From Dehalococcoidales bacterium (GTDB taxonomy: Bacteria; Chloroflexota; Dehalococcoidia; Dehalococcoidales; RBG-16-60-22): a stretch of DNA of 13,242 nucleotides. The DNA is taken from contig JAUWGD010000039.1 in NCBI GenBank assembly GCA_030606585.1, positions 1 to 13,242 on the forward strand. Reading direction: 5' to 3'. Each line of letters starts with the position of its first letter. Within the stretch, counting starts at the first letter, position 1. Position numbers and translations under genes: made by a program. Shown one piece after another: positions 1-6,841 of the stretch. A model generated the notes under the pieces. It had not been told where the DNA came from and searched no databases. It worked only from the letters and a program-made list of their open reading frames with translations.

Positions 1-104
1 GTCCCTCCATACTTTTCGTAGGAACCACCCGGCGAACAATAGCCGTTCTGCATGTCTATAACCAGCAAGGCGGGATGAAAGACGGACGGTTTTATACGCA
101 CCAT
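1..104 (-). CDS. Isochorismatase-family cysteine hydrolase, N-terminal part (cut by window edge)
   Basis: Only the first 34 codons are inside the window; the gene continues past the left edge. The translation begins MVRIKPSVFHPALLVIDMQN and goes on GYCSPGGSYEKYGG. The hydrophobic strand followed by IDMQNGYC is the start of the isochorismatase-like fold (nicotinamidase, N-carbamoylsarcosine amidase and isochorismatase relatives), with D17 as the expected catalytic aspartate. The catalytic lysine and cysteine would lie outside the window, so the substrate cannot be read here. A GGAGG sits 8 bases upstream of the ATG, which fixes the start. It is the last gene of the minus-strand series liv-MBL hydrolase, separated from the preceding tRNA-like sequence by about 140 bases. 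Many members cleave amides, which would suit a neighbourhood importing amino acids or amides; that is inference. Confidence 0.8.
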   Translation of the reverse strand, partial: MVRIKPSVFHPALLVIDMQNGYCSPGGSYEKYGG

Positions 105-242
105 AGCCCTAACCTCCGTTCATTAACACTGTCAGGCATACCGGGTAAGGCAAGCCTTTCACAAGCATTTTACCATATGCCGGAAGAAATGAGGGAAAGC
201 GCGGGGGTTATAAGGATGTTAAGGTAGGAAAATAAAAATAAG

Positions 243-311
243 TGGCGGCGGGTGGATTCGAACCACCGACTAAAGGCTTATGAGACTAATCTCCTACCCT
301 GTTACCCCACC
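243..311 (-). pseudogene. Degenerate tRNA-Met-like sequence (CAT anticodon position)
   Basis: The 3' half is tRNA-like: a perfect 5-bp T stem (GGTGG/CCACC) around TTCGAAT, then CGCCGCC, a discriminator A and no encoded CCA. The acceptor can pair GGTGGGG with CGCCGCC with one G-G clash. A CTCATAA loop puts CAT at the anticodon, and the following GCCTTTAGTC resembles the GCCCTTGGTC of the intact tRNA at 6842-6913. The 5' half fails: no 4-bp D stem forms, it is 3 bases shorter than in the intact gene, and the anticodon stem (TTAGT/GCCTT) has at most two pairs. No promoter is visible upstream, unlike the intact tRNA. Its first 18 bases are also the last codons and stop of the MBL hydrolase gene. 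I read it as a decayed or recombined tRNA relic; a structurally unusual working tRNA is possible but less likely. Confidence 0.6.
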
Positions 312-1187
312 CAATTCGAATTGCATCCCGGTACGCAAAGGTAAAAACCGCTCGGCGAAGACACGATAAAGTACAACCTGTGCTTTAAACCCCGTACAGT
401 GACCGGCGCTTATCCATGCCACATTCAACCTGGCAAGTTCATCAACCGTTCTATCTATGACGCTATCGGAAGCCTCTATAAGATGCAGACCACCAATAAT
501 ACTCTCTATTTTACTGCATCCGGCAACTTCTTTTGCCTGATTGGCAATATTAATAATGCCGGCATGGCTGCAACCGGTGATGATTACCAGCCCTTTATCC
601 TTTATGTTCGCCACCACGGAAATATCATCGAGCATTAAATCATCTACAACCATTCCATTCTCCATAGTCTTCACCGCTACGTTGACTTTCTCAAAATCAG
701 TCAGTCTTCTTACCTCTCCGGTAGTCATAATCCCCGGTAAAATAACCGCAGGGTCTTTGGTCAGGAATAATTTGCCACCGGCCTTTTCTATCTCTGCCTC
801 CGAATCTCCCGGCATAATACCTACATCTCTGTGATAGGGCTCGGTGATAAAATGCGGTCGAAAGATACCGGGATGGGCAATTAACTGGACATCTTTCCTG
901 CCGATTTCCCTGAGCAGGCGTGCTACCCCCTGAGTATGGTCATAGTGGCAATGTGTCAGCACGATGGTATCAATGACCGATGGTGAAATACCCATAATAC
1001 GCATGTTATGGAGGAGGGCCTCAAAATTCTGACCGACATCGACAAGGATTCTCTTTGTATCTCTCCCGCTCACCCCTTCAAGCAGAAAAGAGGCGCCATG
1101 TTGTCCCAGATACGGGCTTTCGTAAAGAACGCAGTCATCTGCCAGAACCGTGATTTTTAAATTATCCAATACACCCGGACTTTCCAT
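294..1187 (-). CDS. MBL-fold metallo-hydrolase, DHPS-like (COG1237-type)
   Basis: This 297-residue protein has the metallo-beta-lactamase fold's metal ligands in order: HCHYDH at 79-84, a GCSHAG block with H208, GGLHL with H235 and GHCTG with H263. The TGE segment near 156-158 and the GCSH/GGLHL/GHCTG set are typical of the family that includes archaeal 7,8-dihydropterin-6-methyl-4-(beta-D-ribofuranosyl)aminobenzene-5'-phosphate synthase-like proteins. Most bacterial members have unknown substrates, so I give no gene symbol. There is no signal peptide or membrane segment, so it should be cytoplasmic. The ATG follows GGGGG 5 bases upstream. It lies 105 bases after livJ on the same strand, with a strong hairpin between them, so it may have separate transcription. 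The natural C-terminus seems to be near FEL at 290-292; the last residues GGVTG and the stop come from the overlapping tRNA-like sequence. Confidence 0.87.
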   Translation of the reverse strand: MESPGVLDNLKITVLADDCVLYESPYLGQHGASFLLEGVSGRDTKRILVDVGQNFEALLHNMRIMGISPSVIDTIVLTHCHYDHTQGVARLLREIGRKDVQLIAHPGIFRPHFITEPYHRDVGIMPGDSEAEIEKAGGKLFLTKDPAVILPGIMTTGEVRRLTDFEKVNVAVKTMENGMVVDDLMLDDISVVANIKDKGLVIITGCSHAGIINIANQAKEVAGCSKIESIIGGLHLIEASDSVIDRTVDELARLNVAWISAGHCTGFKAQVVLYRVFAERFLPLRTGMQFELGGVTG

Positions 1188-1218
1188 AGCTACCCCCTTC
1201 GGGAGTTCACCGGTAACA

Positions 1219-1259
1219 AGTAAAATGCTACCATGGCATGGTTATGGTAGCATTCTACT
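1219..1259 (-). terminator. Hairpin between livJ and the MBL hydrolase gene
   Basis: An 11-bp perfect inverted repeat, AATGCTACCAT and ATGGTAGCATT, has a 9-base loop and extends by four more pairs past a single mismatch. It begins 34 bases after the livJ stop and ends 32 bases before the next start codon. On the minus strand the stem is followed by only a weak T-rich stretch (TTTTACTTG), so it may be an imperfect intrinsic terminator, an RNA 3'-end stabiliser or a processing site for the liv transcript. Confidence 0.5.
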
Positions 1260-1292
1260 TCTCAGTTAGCAATCAATACATGATTGTTATTG

Positions 1293-2462
1293 CTAGTCTA
1301 AAGTAACCAGCTTTATCTGTACGTTCTTATATCCGGTTTCAGTCGACGGGTCTTTCACCACCTCCCACAGTTCAAAAGCACCGGAAGAGCGGTCGCCTCT
1401 GGCATCAAAGCTGATAGGACCGCTGGCGCCCTCGAACGACAGCTTTGTCAAGGCATCCCGGATGGCGGCGCCGTCATATTCACCGGCTGCTTCTATTGCC
1501 TTAGCCGCTGCATATACCGCGTCGTAAGTGGTATCACAGTAAATTTCGGGAGCCTCGCCAAACTTAGCGGTATATTTGGTGACAAACTGTTCATAGGTCG
1601 ACCCGAAACCGACAGTCCTGGTTCCGGCGACAATGGCTTTCTCCATGAACTCAGCACTTCTGGGTTCCTTGAACAAGCCGGAGCCGTAGTTACCGTCGCA
1701 GCCGAGCCAGGCAATAGTATCCAGACCCATCTCCAGGGCCTGCTTGAAGATCATGATGCCATCATCGGCATAGCTGACAAGAAGGACCACGTCCGGTCCG
1801 CTGTCTTTAATCTGTCCCAGTTCGGTGCGGTAATCCTTCTTAGCCTCATCGTATTCCACTTCGGCTACGACTTTCCCTGCCCAGCCCTTCTCCTGCAGCC
1901 CTTCAACAAGCGCTGCCTGAACACCCTTGCCGTAGAGGTTATTCAGTACTATAGTTGCCAGTTTGGTATAACCCCCGTCCACAACCACTTCAGATAACAC
2001 CCTGCCCTGGGCATCATCCAGAAGGCAGGCACGGAAGAACCACTCCGTCCCATCCATTTCGGATAGTTCAAAGGCCGTGGCTGACATTGTTATGCAGGGA
2101 ACGCTATGGTCCTTGGCATAGGGGATGGCAAGCTTGGAAGAACCGGATATCATAGGACCAACAATTGCCTGCACGCCGTCTATTTCAATCAGCTTTTTAA
2201 CTCTGTCCAGCCCTGCGGCCGGATCTGTCTTGCCGTCCTCCTCCACCAGCACTATGTCCTTTCCGAGTACTCCGCCGGCGGCATTAATCTCCTCAGCCGC
2301 CAACCTGGCGCCGTTGAGCATCCTGGCCCCCATAGGCGCCAGATCGCCACTCAGGTCCAACACCACGCCTATTTTAATTGTTTCGGGTTCGTCTGTACCG
2401 CAGGCTGCCGCACTCACGAGAAGCGACACGACAACTACGGCTAATAATAGTCTTTTAATCAT
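1293..2462 (-). CDS. livJ: ABC importer substrate-binding lipoprotein, LivJ family
   Basis: This 389-residue protein begins with a lipoprotein signal: K3-R4, a hydrophobic run and the lipobox SAAAC with C21 as the lipidated cysteine. It should sit on the outer face of the cytoplasmic membrane. The mature part opens with IKIGVVLDLSGDLAPMG and NGARLAAEEINAAGGVLGK, the classic start of the periplasmic-binding-protein type I family for branched-chain amino acids and amides (Peripla_BP_6), and the length is normal for it. Known ligands of the family include leucine, isoleucine, valine, urea, short amides and aromatic acids, so the substrate cannot be assigned from sequence alone. The ATG follows AAGGAGG by 4 bases. 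It is the last liv gene, 137 bases after livF, with a structured leader of its own, which fits the higher demand for binding protein than for channel subunits. Confidence 0.92.
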   Translation of the reverse strand: MIKRLLLAVVVVSLLVSAAACGTDEPETIKIGVVLDLSGDLAPMGARMLNGARLAAEEINAAGGVLGKDIVLVEEDGKTDPAAGLDRVKKLIEIDGVQAIVGPMISGSSKLAIPYAKDHSVPCITMSATAFELSEMDGTEWFFRACLLDDAQGRVLSEVVVDGGYTKLATIVLNNLYGKGVQAALVEGLQEKGWAGKVVAEVEYDEAKKDYRTELGQIKDSGPDVVLLVSYADDGIMIFKQALEMGLDTIAWLGCDGNYGSGLFKEPRSAEFMEKAIVAGTRTVGFGSTYEQFVTKYTAKFGEAPEIYCDTTYDAVYAAAKAIEAAGEYDGAAIRDALTKLSFEGASGPISFDARGDRSSGAFELWEVVKDPSTETGYKNVQIKLVTLD

Positions 2463-2470
2463 ATTACCTC

Positions 2471-2582
2471 CTTATATATCAAGACTTGGGATATTCCCTG
2501 CTATATAAGTCTTGGATCACTACCTTCGTTACATTAACCCTGTAACCCGGGCACCACCTCCTTTCTTACAACTTCCAAGACT
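2471..2582 (-). promoter_or_regulatory. Structured livJ leader with three copies of an AGTCTTGG motif (possible alternating hairpins)
   Basis: On the minus strand the livF-livJ gap holds AGTCTTGG (2582-2575), CCAAGACTT (2515-2507) and AAGTCTTG (2487-2480). The middle copy is complementary to both others, so only one of two 8-bp stems can form at once. The proximal stem is extended by GGGA/TCCC (minus strand 2498-2495 and 2491-2488), giving about 12 pairs with an 8-base bulge, and ends 6 bases before the AAGGAGG of livJ. Between the first two copies lies a second very strong ribosome-binding-like site, AAAGGAGGTGGTG, with no convincing ORF after it. I see no clear promoter in the gap. A role in setting livJ translation or 3'-end protection of the livHMGF message is inferred. 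Confidence 0.4.
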
Positions 2583-2599
2583 ACTAAATATCATGAAGC

Positions 2600-3340
2600 T
2601 CAATTGCTGTTGATACCTTTACCCTCCAGGCCCAGGAAACGTTGCTCGGAGAAATCCTCGGCAAAAAGCGAATCTGCGTCACCTTCCATGACACAGGTGC
2701 CGTTAACCAGGACATAACCCCGATTCGAGACACTTAGAACCCTTTTTACGTTCTGCTCCACTATGGCTATAGCGATACCGTTTTCCTTTATGGCTTTCAT
2801 CTTGGAGAGAATAACTGAAGCCGGCTTGGGAGACAGGGAAGCCAGCGGTTCATCAAGGAACAGGAGCTTGGGTTGCGCCATCATAGCCCTGGCTATGGCC
2901 ACCATCTGCCTCTCGCCACCACTTAAATTTCCCGCCGGACTGCTCTTCCTGGCCTCAAGCTCAGGGAACATCTCATAAATCTCAGCAATTCCCGCTTTGA
3001 TAGAAGCCCCGCCCTTCCGGTGATAGGCCCCCATATCCAGATTTTCAGCAATAGTGAGATTGGGGAAGACATTGTCTATCTGAGGGACATAACCTATCCC
3101 CAGGTCTACGGCCCGGTTAGGGGCGATACCGCTTATATCCTTACCATGAAAGAAGACCCTACCTTTGAACAATCTGGCGAAACCGAGGAAGCTTTTAATC
3201 AAAGTGGACTTACCGCTGCCATTAGGTCCTATAATACCTATTATCTCACCCTCGGCTATGCGAATAGAAACGCCCTGGACGATAGTAGCATCACCATAGC
3301 CGGCATCAATGTTTTCAGCCACAAAGATGTTGTCCGTCAT
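2600..3340 (-). CDS. livF: Branched-chain amino acid-type ABC importer ATPase, LivF family
   Basis: One of the two cytoplasmic ATPases of the importer, 246 residues, the usual LivF length. Walker A is GPNGSGKST at 38-46, the Q-loop Q87, the ABC signature LSGGERQ at 139-145 and Walker B LLFLDEP ending at 165. The switch position reads VEQN (193-196), glutamine instead of the usual histidine, as is common in LivF and unlike LivG. The ATG overlaps the livG stop in an ATGA arrangement with a GGGGGAAG site in front, so the two ATPases are translationally coupled and should be made in equal amounts for the LivG-LivF heterodimer. No insertion or truncation is visible. Confidence 0.93.
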   Translation of the reverse strand: MTDNIFVAENIDAGYGDATIVQGVSIRIAEGEIIGIIGPNGSGKSTLIKSFLGFARLFKGRVFFHGKDISGIAPNRAVDLGIGYVPQIDNVFPNLTIAENLDMGAYHRKGGASIKAGIAEIYEMFPELEARKSSPAGNLSGGERQMVAIARAMMAQPKLLFLDEPLASLSPKPASVILSKMKAIKENGIAIAIVEQNVKRVLSVSNRGYVLVNGTCVMEGDADSLFAEDFSEQRFLGLEGKGINSN

Positions 3341-4101
3341 TCTTCCCCCAAATATATTGCATAAAAATCAGGATTGTCAACAATGGCTTGCGGCTGTCCG
3401 GCAATGGCTATTTTGCCTTTATCCATAACATAGACCCAGGTAGCATATTCAAACAGTATTTCCAGCCGGTGTTCCACAATGAAAAGGGCCATCCCGTTAG
3501 TAGATAAAGCCTCTAATTTCTGGAATATTTTCTTCCCCAACACAGGATTGATACCCGCTGCCGGTTCATCCAGCAGTAAAAGTCTGGGCCTGGCCATAAG
3601 CGCCCTGCCAATCTCCAGAAGCTTTCTCTGCCCACCGGAGAGTTCTGCCGCGGGAGTAAATGCCCAGGGCTCCAGCTCTATAAACTCCAGTATGTCCAGA
3701 GCCTCTTCAATCAATCCTTTTTCCTGTTTCTGCCATCTATTTCTTAAAAAGAGGCTGTTAAGTAACCTGTCACCTTCCTGCCCCCGGGCTGCCACCAGCA
3801 TATTGTCCATTACGCTCAGGTTAAAGAAGAGGCGGGGGATTTGAAAAGCATTCACCAGACCCCGCTCATAAATTTTATAAGGAGGCAGGTGACTGATATA
3901 TTCATTGTGGAAATAGATTTCCCCGTGGTCTGGTTTGTGAAGACCGAGGACGGTATTAAACAAAGTCGTCTTACCGCTACCATTAGGCCCCACCAGGCCA
4001 CAAATACCGCCGTGATTGATATCCAGGCTAACACTGTTGACAGCGTAAACGCCGCCAAAGTGCTTGCTAACTTCCTTTATTTTTAGCAGCGCGTCTTCCA
4101 T
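3337..4101 (-). CDS. livG: Branched-chain amino acid-type ABC importer ATPase, LivG family
   Basis: A 254-residue ATPase with Walker A GPNGSGKTT at 38-46, Q87, signature LSGGQRK at 154-160, Walker B LLLLDEP with D178-E179, the AAGINP block right after it, and the switch histidine H211 in VEHR. The Walker B extension and EHR motif are typical of LivG. The start lies 35 bases inside the end of livM. The N-terminus LLKIKEVSKHFGG matches where the family normally begins, so I keep this ATG, although its AGAGG site is about 10 bases away. The partner is LivF just downstream; both dock on the LivH-LivM channel. Confidence 0.93.
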   Translation of the reverse strand: MEDALLKIKEVSKHFGGVYAVNSVSLDINHGGICGLVGPNGSGKTTLFNTVLGLHKPDHGEIYFHNEYISHLPPYKIYERGLVNAFQIPRLFFNLSVMDNMLVAARGQEGDRLLNSLFLRNRWQKQEKGLIEEALDILEFIELEPWAFTPAAELSGGQRKLLEIGRALMARPRLLLLDEPAAGINPVLGKKIFQKLEALSTNGMALFIVEHRLEILFEYATWVYVMDKGKIAIAGQPQAIVDNPDFYAIYLGEE

Positions 4102-5035
4102 CGTAAGCCAACCTCTGTACCTTAGACCTTATCTTACTTTCCTTGAGTAACCCCTGAGGTCTCCATAGTAAAACTATTATAATTAAAATACCAAATGCAA
4201 TATACTGCAAGTCGCTAAGGATACGTTCAAGTAATGTTGGGTCAACAGGCAAAAACCGAATATAATCCTTGAGTATATTTGTGCCCCTTTCGATAATCTG
4301 CACCAGAGCAGCCCCCAGCAGGACTCCCCAGTTATTGCCGGGGCCACCCACAAGAACCATTATCCACACGGTAAAGGTTATCATAGGCATAAACATGCCC
4401 GGGAGGACGCAGTGGAGATACTGAACGTAAAGTGCCCCGGCTACTCCAGCCATTGCCGAACCCATCATTAACGCCTGAGCCTTAAATTTAGTCCTGTCTT
4501 TGCCCATCACCTCGGCGGCCAATTCGTCCTCCCTTATAGCGCGCATTGCCCTGCCATAAGGAGAATTAGCCAGCAGCTGGATTACGACGAAAAATACCAG
4601 TAAACAGAAATAGACCAGGCCTATATTGATTAGAGCATCAACACGGTGAGAAGCGCCCTCTATGGAAATTGCCCGAGCAACGGTCACTCCCCAGTCGCCG
4701 CCGGCAAGCCAATCTTCAGATTTAACAATTAATCTCAATATTTCACCAAAGGCTAAAATAGCTATGGCTAAATAATCAGCTCTCAGCCTCAAGGCGGGCA
4801 GAGAAATCAACAGACCAAAAACAGCCGAGACCAGGGCACTGGCGATAAGGCAAAAGTAAAAAGGAATACCGGTTTGAGAAAGAAGGGCGTAAGTATAAGC
4901 GCCGATGAGAAAGAAAGCCACCTTGCCAAAATTGGCCAGCCCGGCAAAGCCAAACTCAAGGTTAAGACTCAGAGAGACTATACCAAAGATGCCGATGAAG
5001 ACAATAAGGTCAAGCACATAAAGTAATGGGTCCAA
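4067..5035 (-). CDS. livM: Branched-chain amino acid-type ABC importer permease, LivM family
   Basis: A 322-residue hydrophobic protein with several membrane helices, carrying the LivM N-terminal pattern GFAGLANFGKVAFFLIGAYT (29-48) and the cytoplasmic coupling segment EDELAAEVMGKDRTKFKAQA, followed by a glycine/alanine-rich helix AMAGVAGALY. It forms the channel with LivH. The start codon is TTG: AGGAGGG lies 7 bases upstream, and no closer ATG exists. It begins 1 base after the livH stop. The basic C-terminal tail (QRLAYDGRRAAKNKGS) is encoded in the 35 bases shared with livG and just before them. Confidence 0.92.
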   Translation of the reverse strand: MDPLLYVLDLIVFIGIFGIVSLSLNLEFGFAGLANFGKVAFFLIGAYTYALLSQTGIPFYFCLIASALVSAVFGLLISLPALRLRADYLAIAILAFGEILRLIVKSEDWLAGGDWGVTVARAISIEGASHRVDALINIGLVYFCLLVFFVVIQLLANSPYGRAMRAIREDELAAEVMGKDRTKFKAQALMMGSAMAGVAGALYVQYLHCVLPGMFMPMITFTVWIMVLVGGPGNNWGVLLGAALVQIIERGTNILKDYIRFLPVDPTLLERILSDLQYIAFGILIIIVLLWRPQGLLKESKIRSKVQRLAYDGRRAAKNKGS

Positions 5036-5036
5036 A

Positions 5037-5924
5037 TCAAGCCCTCCTGAACAGCATAGCCAGTCCCTGCGGCTTTACAATTAATGTTACTATCAGAATC
5101 AAAAAAGCTATACCTATACGATACGTTGTAGAAACCCCCAAGGCCATAAGACCCACCACCCCGACATTTTCAGCCAGACCGATGATAAAGGCGGATACTA
5201 TTGCTCCGTAGAAGTTGCCGATGCCCCCGAGTATGGCAACGGCAAAAATGGGTAAAATTATATCCCAGCCTGTCATCGGCCAAATCTGAGTATCGGCGCC
5301 ACGAAAGACGCCGGCAACAGCCGCCAGTCCAGCGCCAATAAACCAGGTCACCCTGATTACCCGGTCAACATCGATGCCTGAGGCTTGGGCAAGCCCCGGA
5401 TTGCTGGAACTGGCTCTAATGGCTTTGCCCATCTTGGTATACATCATAAAGAGGTGCATGGCAAGTGACAAAGCTAAAGCGGCGAAGATAAGCCACAGCC
5501 AAAGATGAGTTATTCTCAACGGACCAAAATCGAAGGCAGACCCAGTGCCGGTAAAATACAAGGGTTTCCAGGTCCAGATGGCACCGATACTATGCCTGAA
5601 GATAAAGCCCAGCGCTATAGAAGCCACCATGAGATGGATGATGCTGCTTCCTCGCCTGGCTAGCGGCTGAAATATACCACAGCAGCATAAAAAGCCTAAT
5701 AACCCGCTGGATATAAAAGCGACGAGTAGAGCCAGTGGCCACCCCAATCCTAACTGCTCGGTTACGAAATAGCCGACAAAGGCACCGAGGGTAATCAATT
5801 CAGCGTGGGCAAAATTCGGGAATTTAGACAGTCCGTAGGTCAGGGTAAGACCCACGGCTCCTATTAGATAAAGGCTGCCGGTAACCGCCGAATTAAAAAT
5901 TACTTGAGCCCAATTTACTGCCAT
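5037..5924 (-). CDS. livH: Branched-chain amino acid-type ABC importer permease, LivH family
   Basis: First gene of the liv operon. From the ATG at 5924 the product has 295 residues, the normal LivH length, and opens with NWAQVIFNSAVTGSLYLIGA and the family hallmark NFAHAELITLGAFVGYF. An arginine- and cysteine-rich upstream extension of 66 residues is open in the same frame, but it is unlike any LivH, crosses the promoter at 5982-6010 and lies on the far side of the likely transcription start, so I reject it. The ribosome-binding site is weak (GGCGGTGT). The protein is an inner-membrane channel subunit pairing with LivM. The gene diverges from the racemase gene. Confidence 0.92.
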   Translation of the reverse strand: MAVNWAQVIFNSAVTGSLYLIGAVGLTLTYGLSKFPNFAHAELITLGAFVGYFVTEQLGLGWPLALLVAFISSGLLGFLCCCGIFQPLARRGSSIIHLMVASIALGFIFRHSIGAIWTWKPLYFTGTGSAFDFGPLRITHLWLWLIFAALALSLAMHLFMMYTKMGKAIRASSSNPGLAQASGIDVDRVIRVTWFIGAGLAAVAGVFRGADTQIWPMTGWDIILPIFAVAILGGIGNFYGAIVSAFIIGLAENVGVVGLMALGVSTTYRIGIAFLILIVTLIVKPQGLAMLFRRA

Positions 5925-5952
5925 ACACCGCCAAATAGTAACCAGCTTCAGA

Positions 5953-5967
5953 ACAGAGCATGTCTGT
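5953..5967. promoter_or_regulatory. Palindromic operator candidate ACAGA-GCATG-TCTGT
   Basis: A 15-base interrupted palindrome lies about 10-20 bases downstream of the predicted livH transcription start and some 30 bases before the start codon. A repressor bound here could block livH transcription, but no regulator gene is in the window and only one copy was seen. Confidence 0.3.
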
Positions 5968-5981
5968 GAATTCCGCTTAAA

Positions 5982-6010
5982 AGTATATCTGATGCTGGGA
6001 AGGAAATCAA
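5982..6010 (-). promoter_or_regulatory. livH operon promoter
   Basis: On the minus strand TTGATT (6010-6005) and TATACT (5987-5982) are separated by exactly 17 bases, a good sigma70 match. The predicted start near 5975 gives livH a leader of about 50 bases. It overlaps no coding sequence once the livH and racemase starts chosen here are used. Confidence 0.65.
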
Positions 6011-6042
6011 AACATGCCCGTGGGGAGTACTTCCTTTTAAAG

Positions 6043-6071
6043 TTGAAATGTCGGAACGGAACGTCTATATT
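6043..6071 (+). promoter_or_regulatory. Racemase-gene promoter
   Basis: TTGAAA (6043-6048) and TATATT (6066-6071) are 17 bases apart. The predicted start near 6078 is about 25 bases before the ATG at 6103, just upstream of a strong ribosome-binding site. It lies back-to-back with the livH promoter, so both could answer to one regulator. Confidence 0.65.
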
Positions 6072-6102
6072 GAAGCCGGGGCGAAACACGAGGAGGAATA
6101 AC

Positions 6103-6807
6103 ATGACCAGACACATTGGCATAGTCGCGTGCAGCGCGGAAGGCGCAGCCCTTTGTTATCGAACAATCTGTGTAGAAGGACCGTACCTGATGGGGGGATA
6201 CGCCCATCCGGAGGTTACCATGCACACTTTTAATCTTGGCGAGTATATGCGATATATCGAAGCGGGTGATTGGGAAAGTGTAGCCGGTCTGATGTCATCC
6301 TCGGTTGCCAAGGTAGCCAGAGCGGGAGCACACTTCGCCATATGTCCCGATAATACAATTCATCAAGCATTCGACCTCGTCGTTGAGAAATCACCGATTC
6401 CATGGCTCCATATCGCCGAAGAAGTTGCCGCTGAAGCAAGGCGCCAAAACTATAAATGTATCGGAATTTTGGGTACACGTTATTTAATGGAGGGACCGGT
6501 CTATGCAGATAAACTCGCTGCTGTTGGTATCAAACATAAGCTCCCCGGGATAAACGAGCGCGAGTATATTAATGAAATAATTTTAAATGAGCTGGTTTTT
6601 GGTCGCTTCACCGCGGAAGCTCGTCTCAATTTTGAGCAAGTAATCAGTGGGTTAAGAAAGCAGGGCTGTGACGCCGTTGTTCTTGGGTGTACGGAAATAC
6701 CGCTACTATTAACTCAAGAAAAACTGCCTTTACCGGCACTGGATTCAACCAGGCTACTAGCAAGAGCCGCTCTGAAGAAAGCAACCCAAACAACCTCTAA
6801 CCAGTAA
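6103..6807 (+). CDS. Aspartate/glutamate racemase-superfamily protein
   Basis: A 234-residue cytoplasmic protein with the superfamily's two-lobe active-site pattern: IGIVACSAEGAAL at the N-terminus, an NT-x-H loop (CPDNTIH, 81-87) in the first half and VVLGCTEIPLLL with C196 in the second. In many members the first catalytic cysteine directly precedes NT or is one residue away; here C81 is three residues before N84 and D83 takes the usual place, so racemase chemistry is not certain. The superfamily also includes hydantoin racemases and maleate isomerases. The start at 6103 is set by GAGGAGG 5 bases upstream and by the promoter at 6043-6071; the frame is open for 37 more codons upstream, but these cross that promoter. 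It diverges from the liv importer, suggesting it acts on the imported compound or a product of it. Confidence 0.85.
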   Translation: MTRHIGIVACSAEGAALCYRTICVEGPYLMGGYAHPEVTMHTFNLGEYMRYIEAGDWESVAGLMSSSVAKVARAGAHFAICPDNTIHQAFDLVVEKSPIPWLHIAEEVAAEARRQNYKCIGILGTRYLMEGPVYADKLAAVGIKHKLPGINEREYINEIILNELVFGRFTAEARLNFEQVISGLRKQGCDAVVLGCTEIPLLLTQEKLPLPALDSTRLLARAALKKATQTTSNQ

Positions 6808-6841
6808 CATACACTTCCCCTGACTGTAAGTATCCGATAAG

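Noticed and set aside
1268..1294. A short imperfect inverted repeat (AGCAAT...ATTGCT) at the livJ stop
   Set aside because: The stem is short and broken with no T run; the stronger hairpin at 1219-1259 explains the gap better.
5925..6122. A 66-codon upstream extension of livH
   Set aside because: It crosses the livH promoter and the predicted start of transcription, is rich in Arg and Cys unlike LivH, and the family N-terminus begins at the internal Met.
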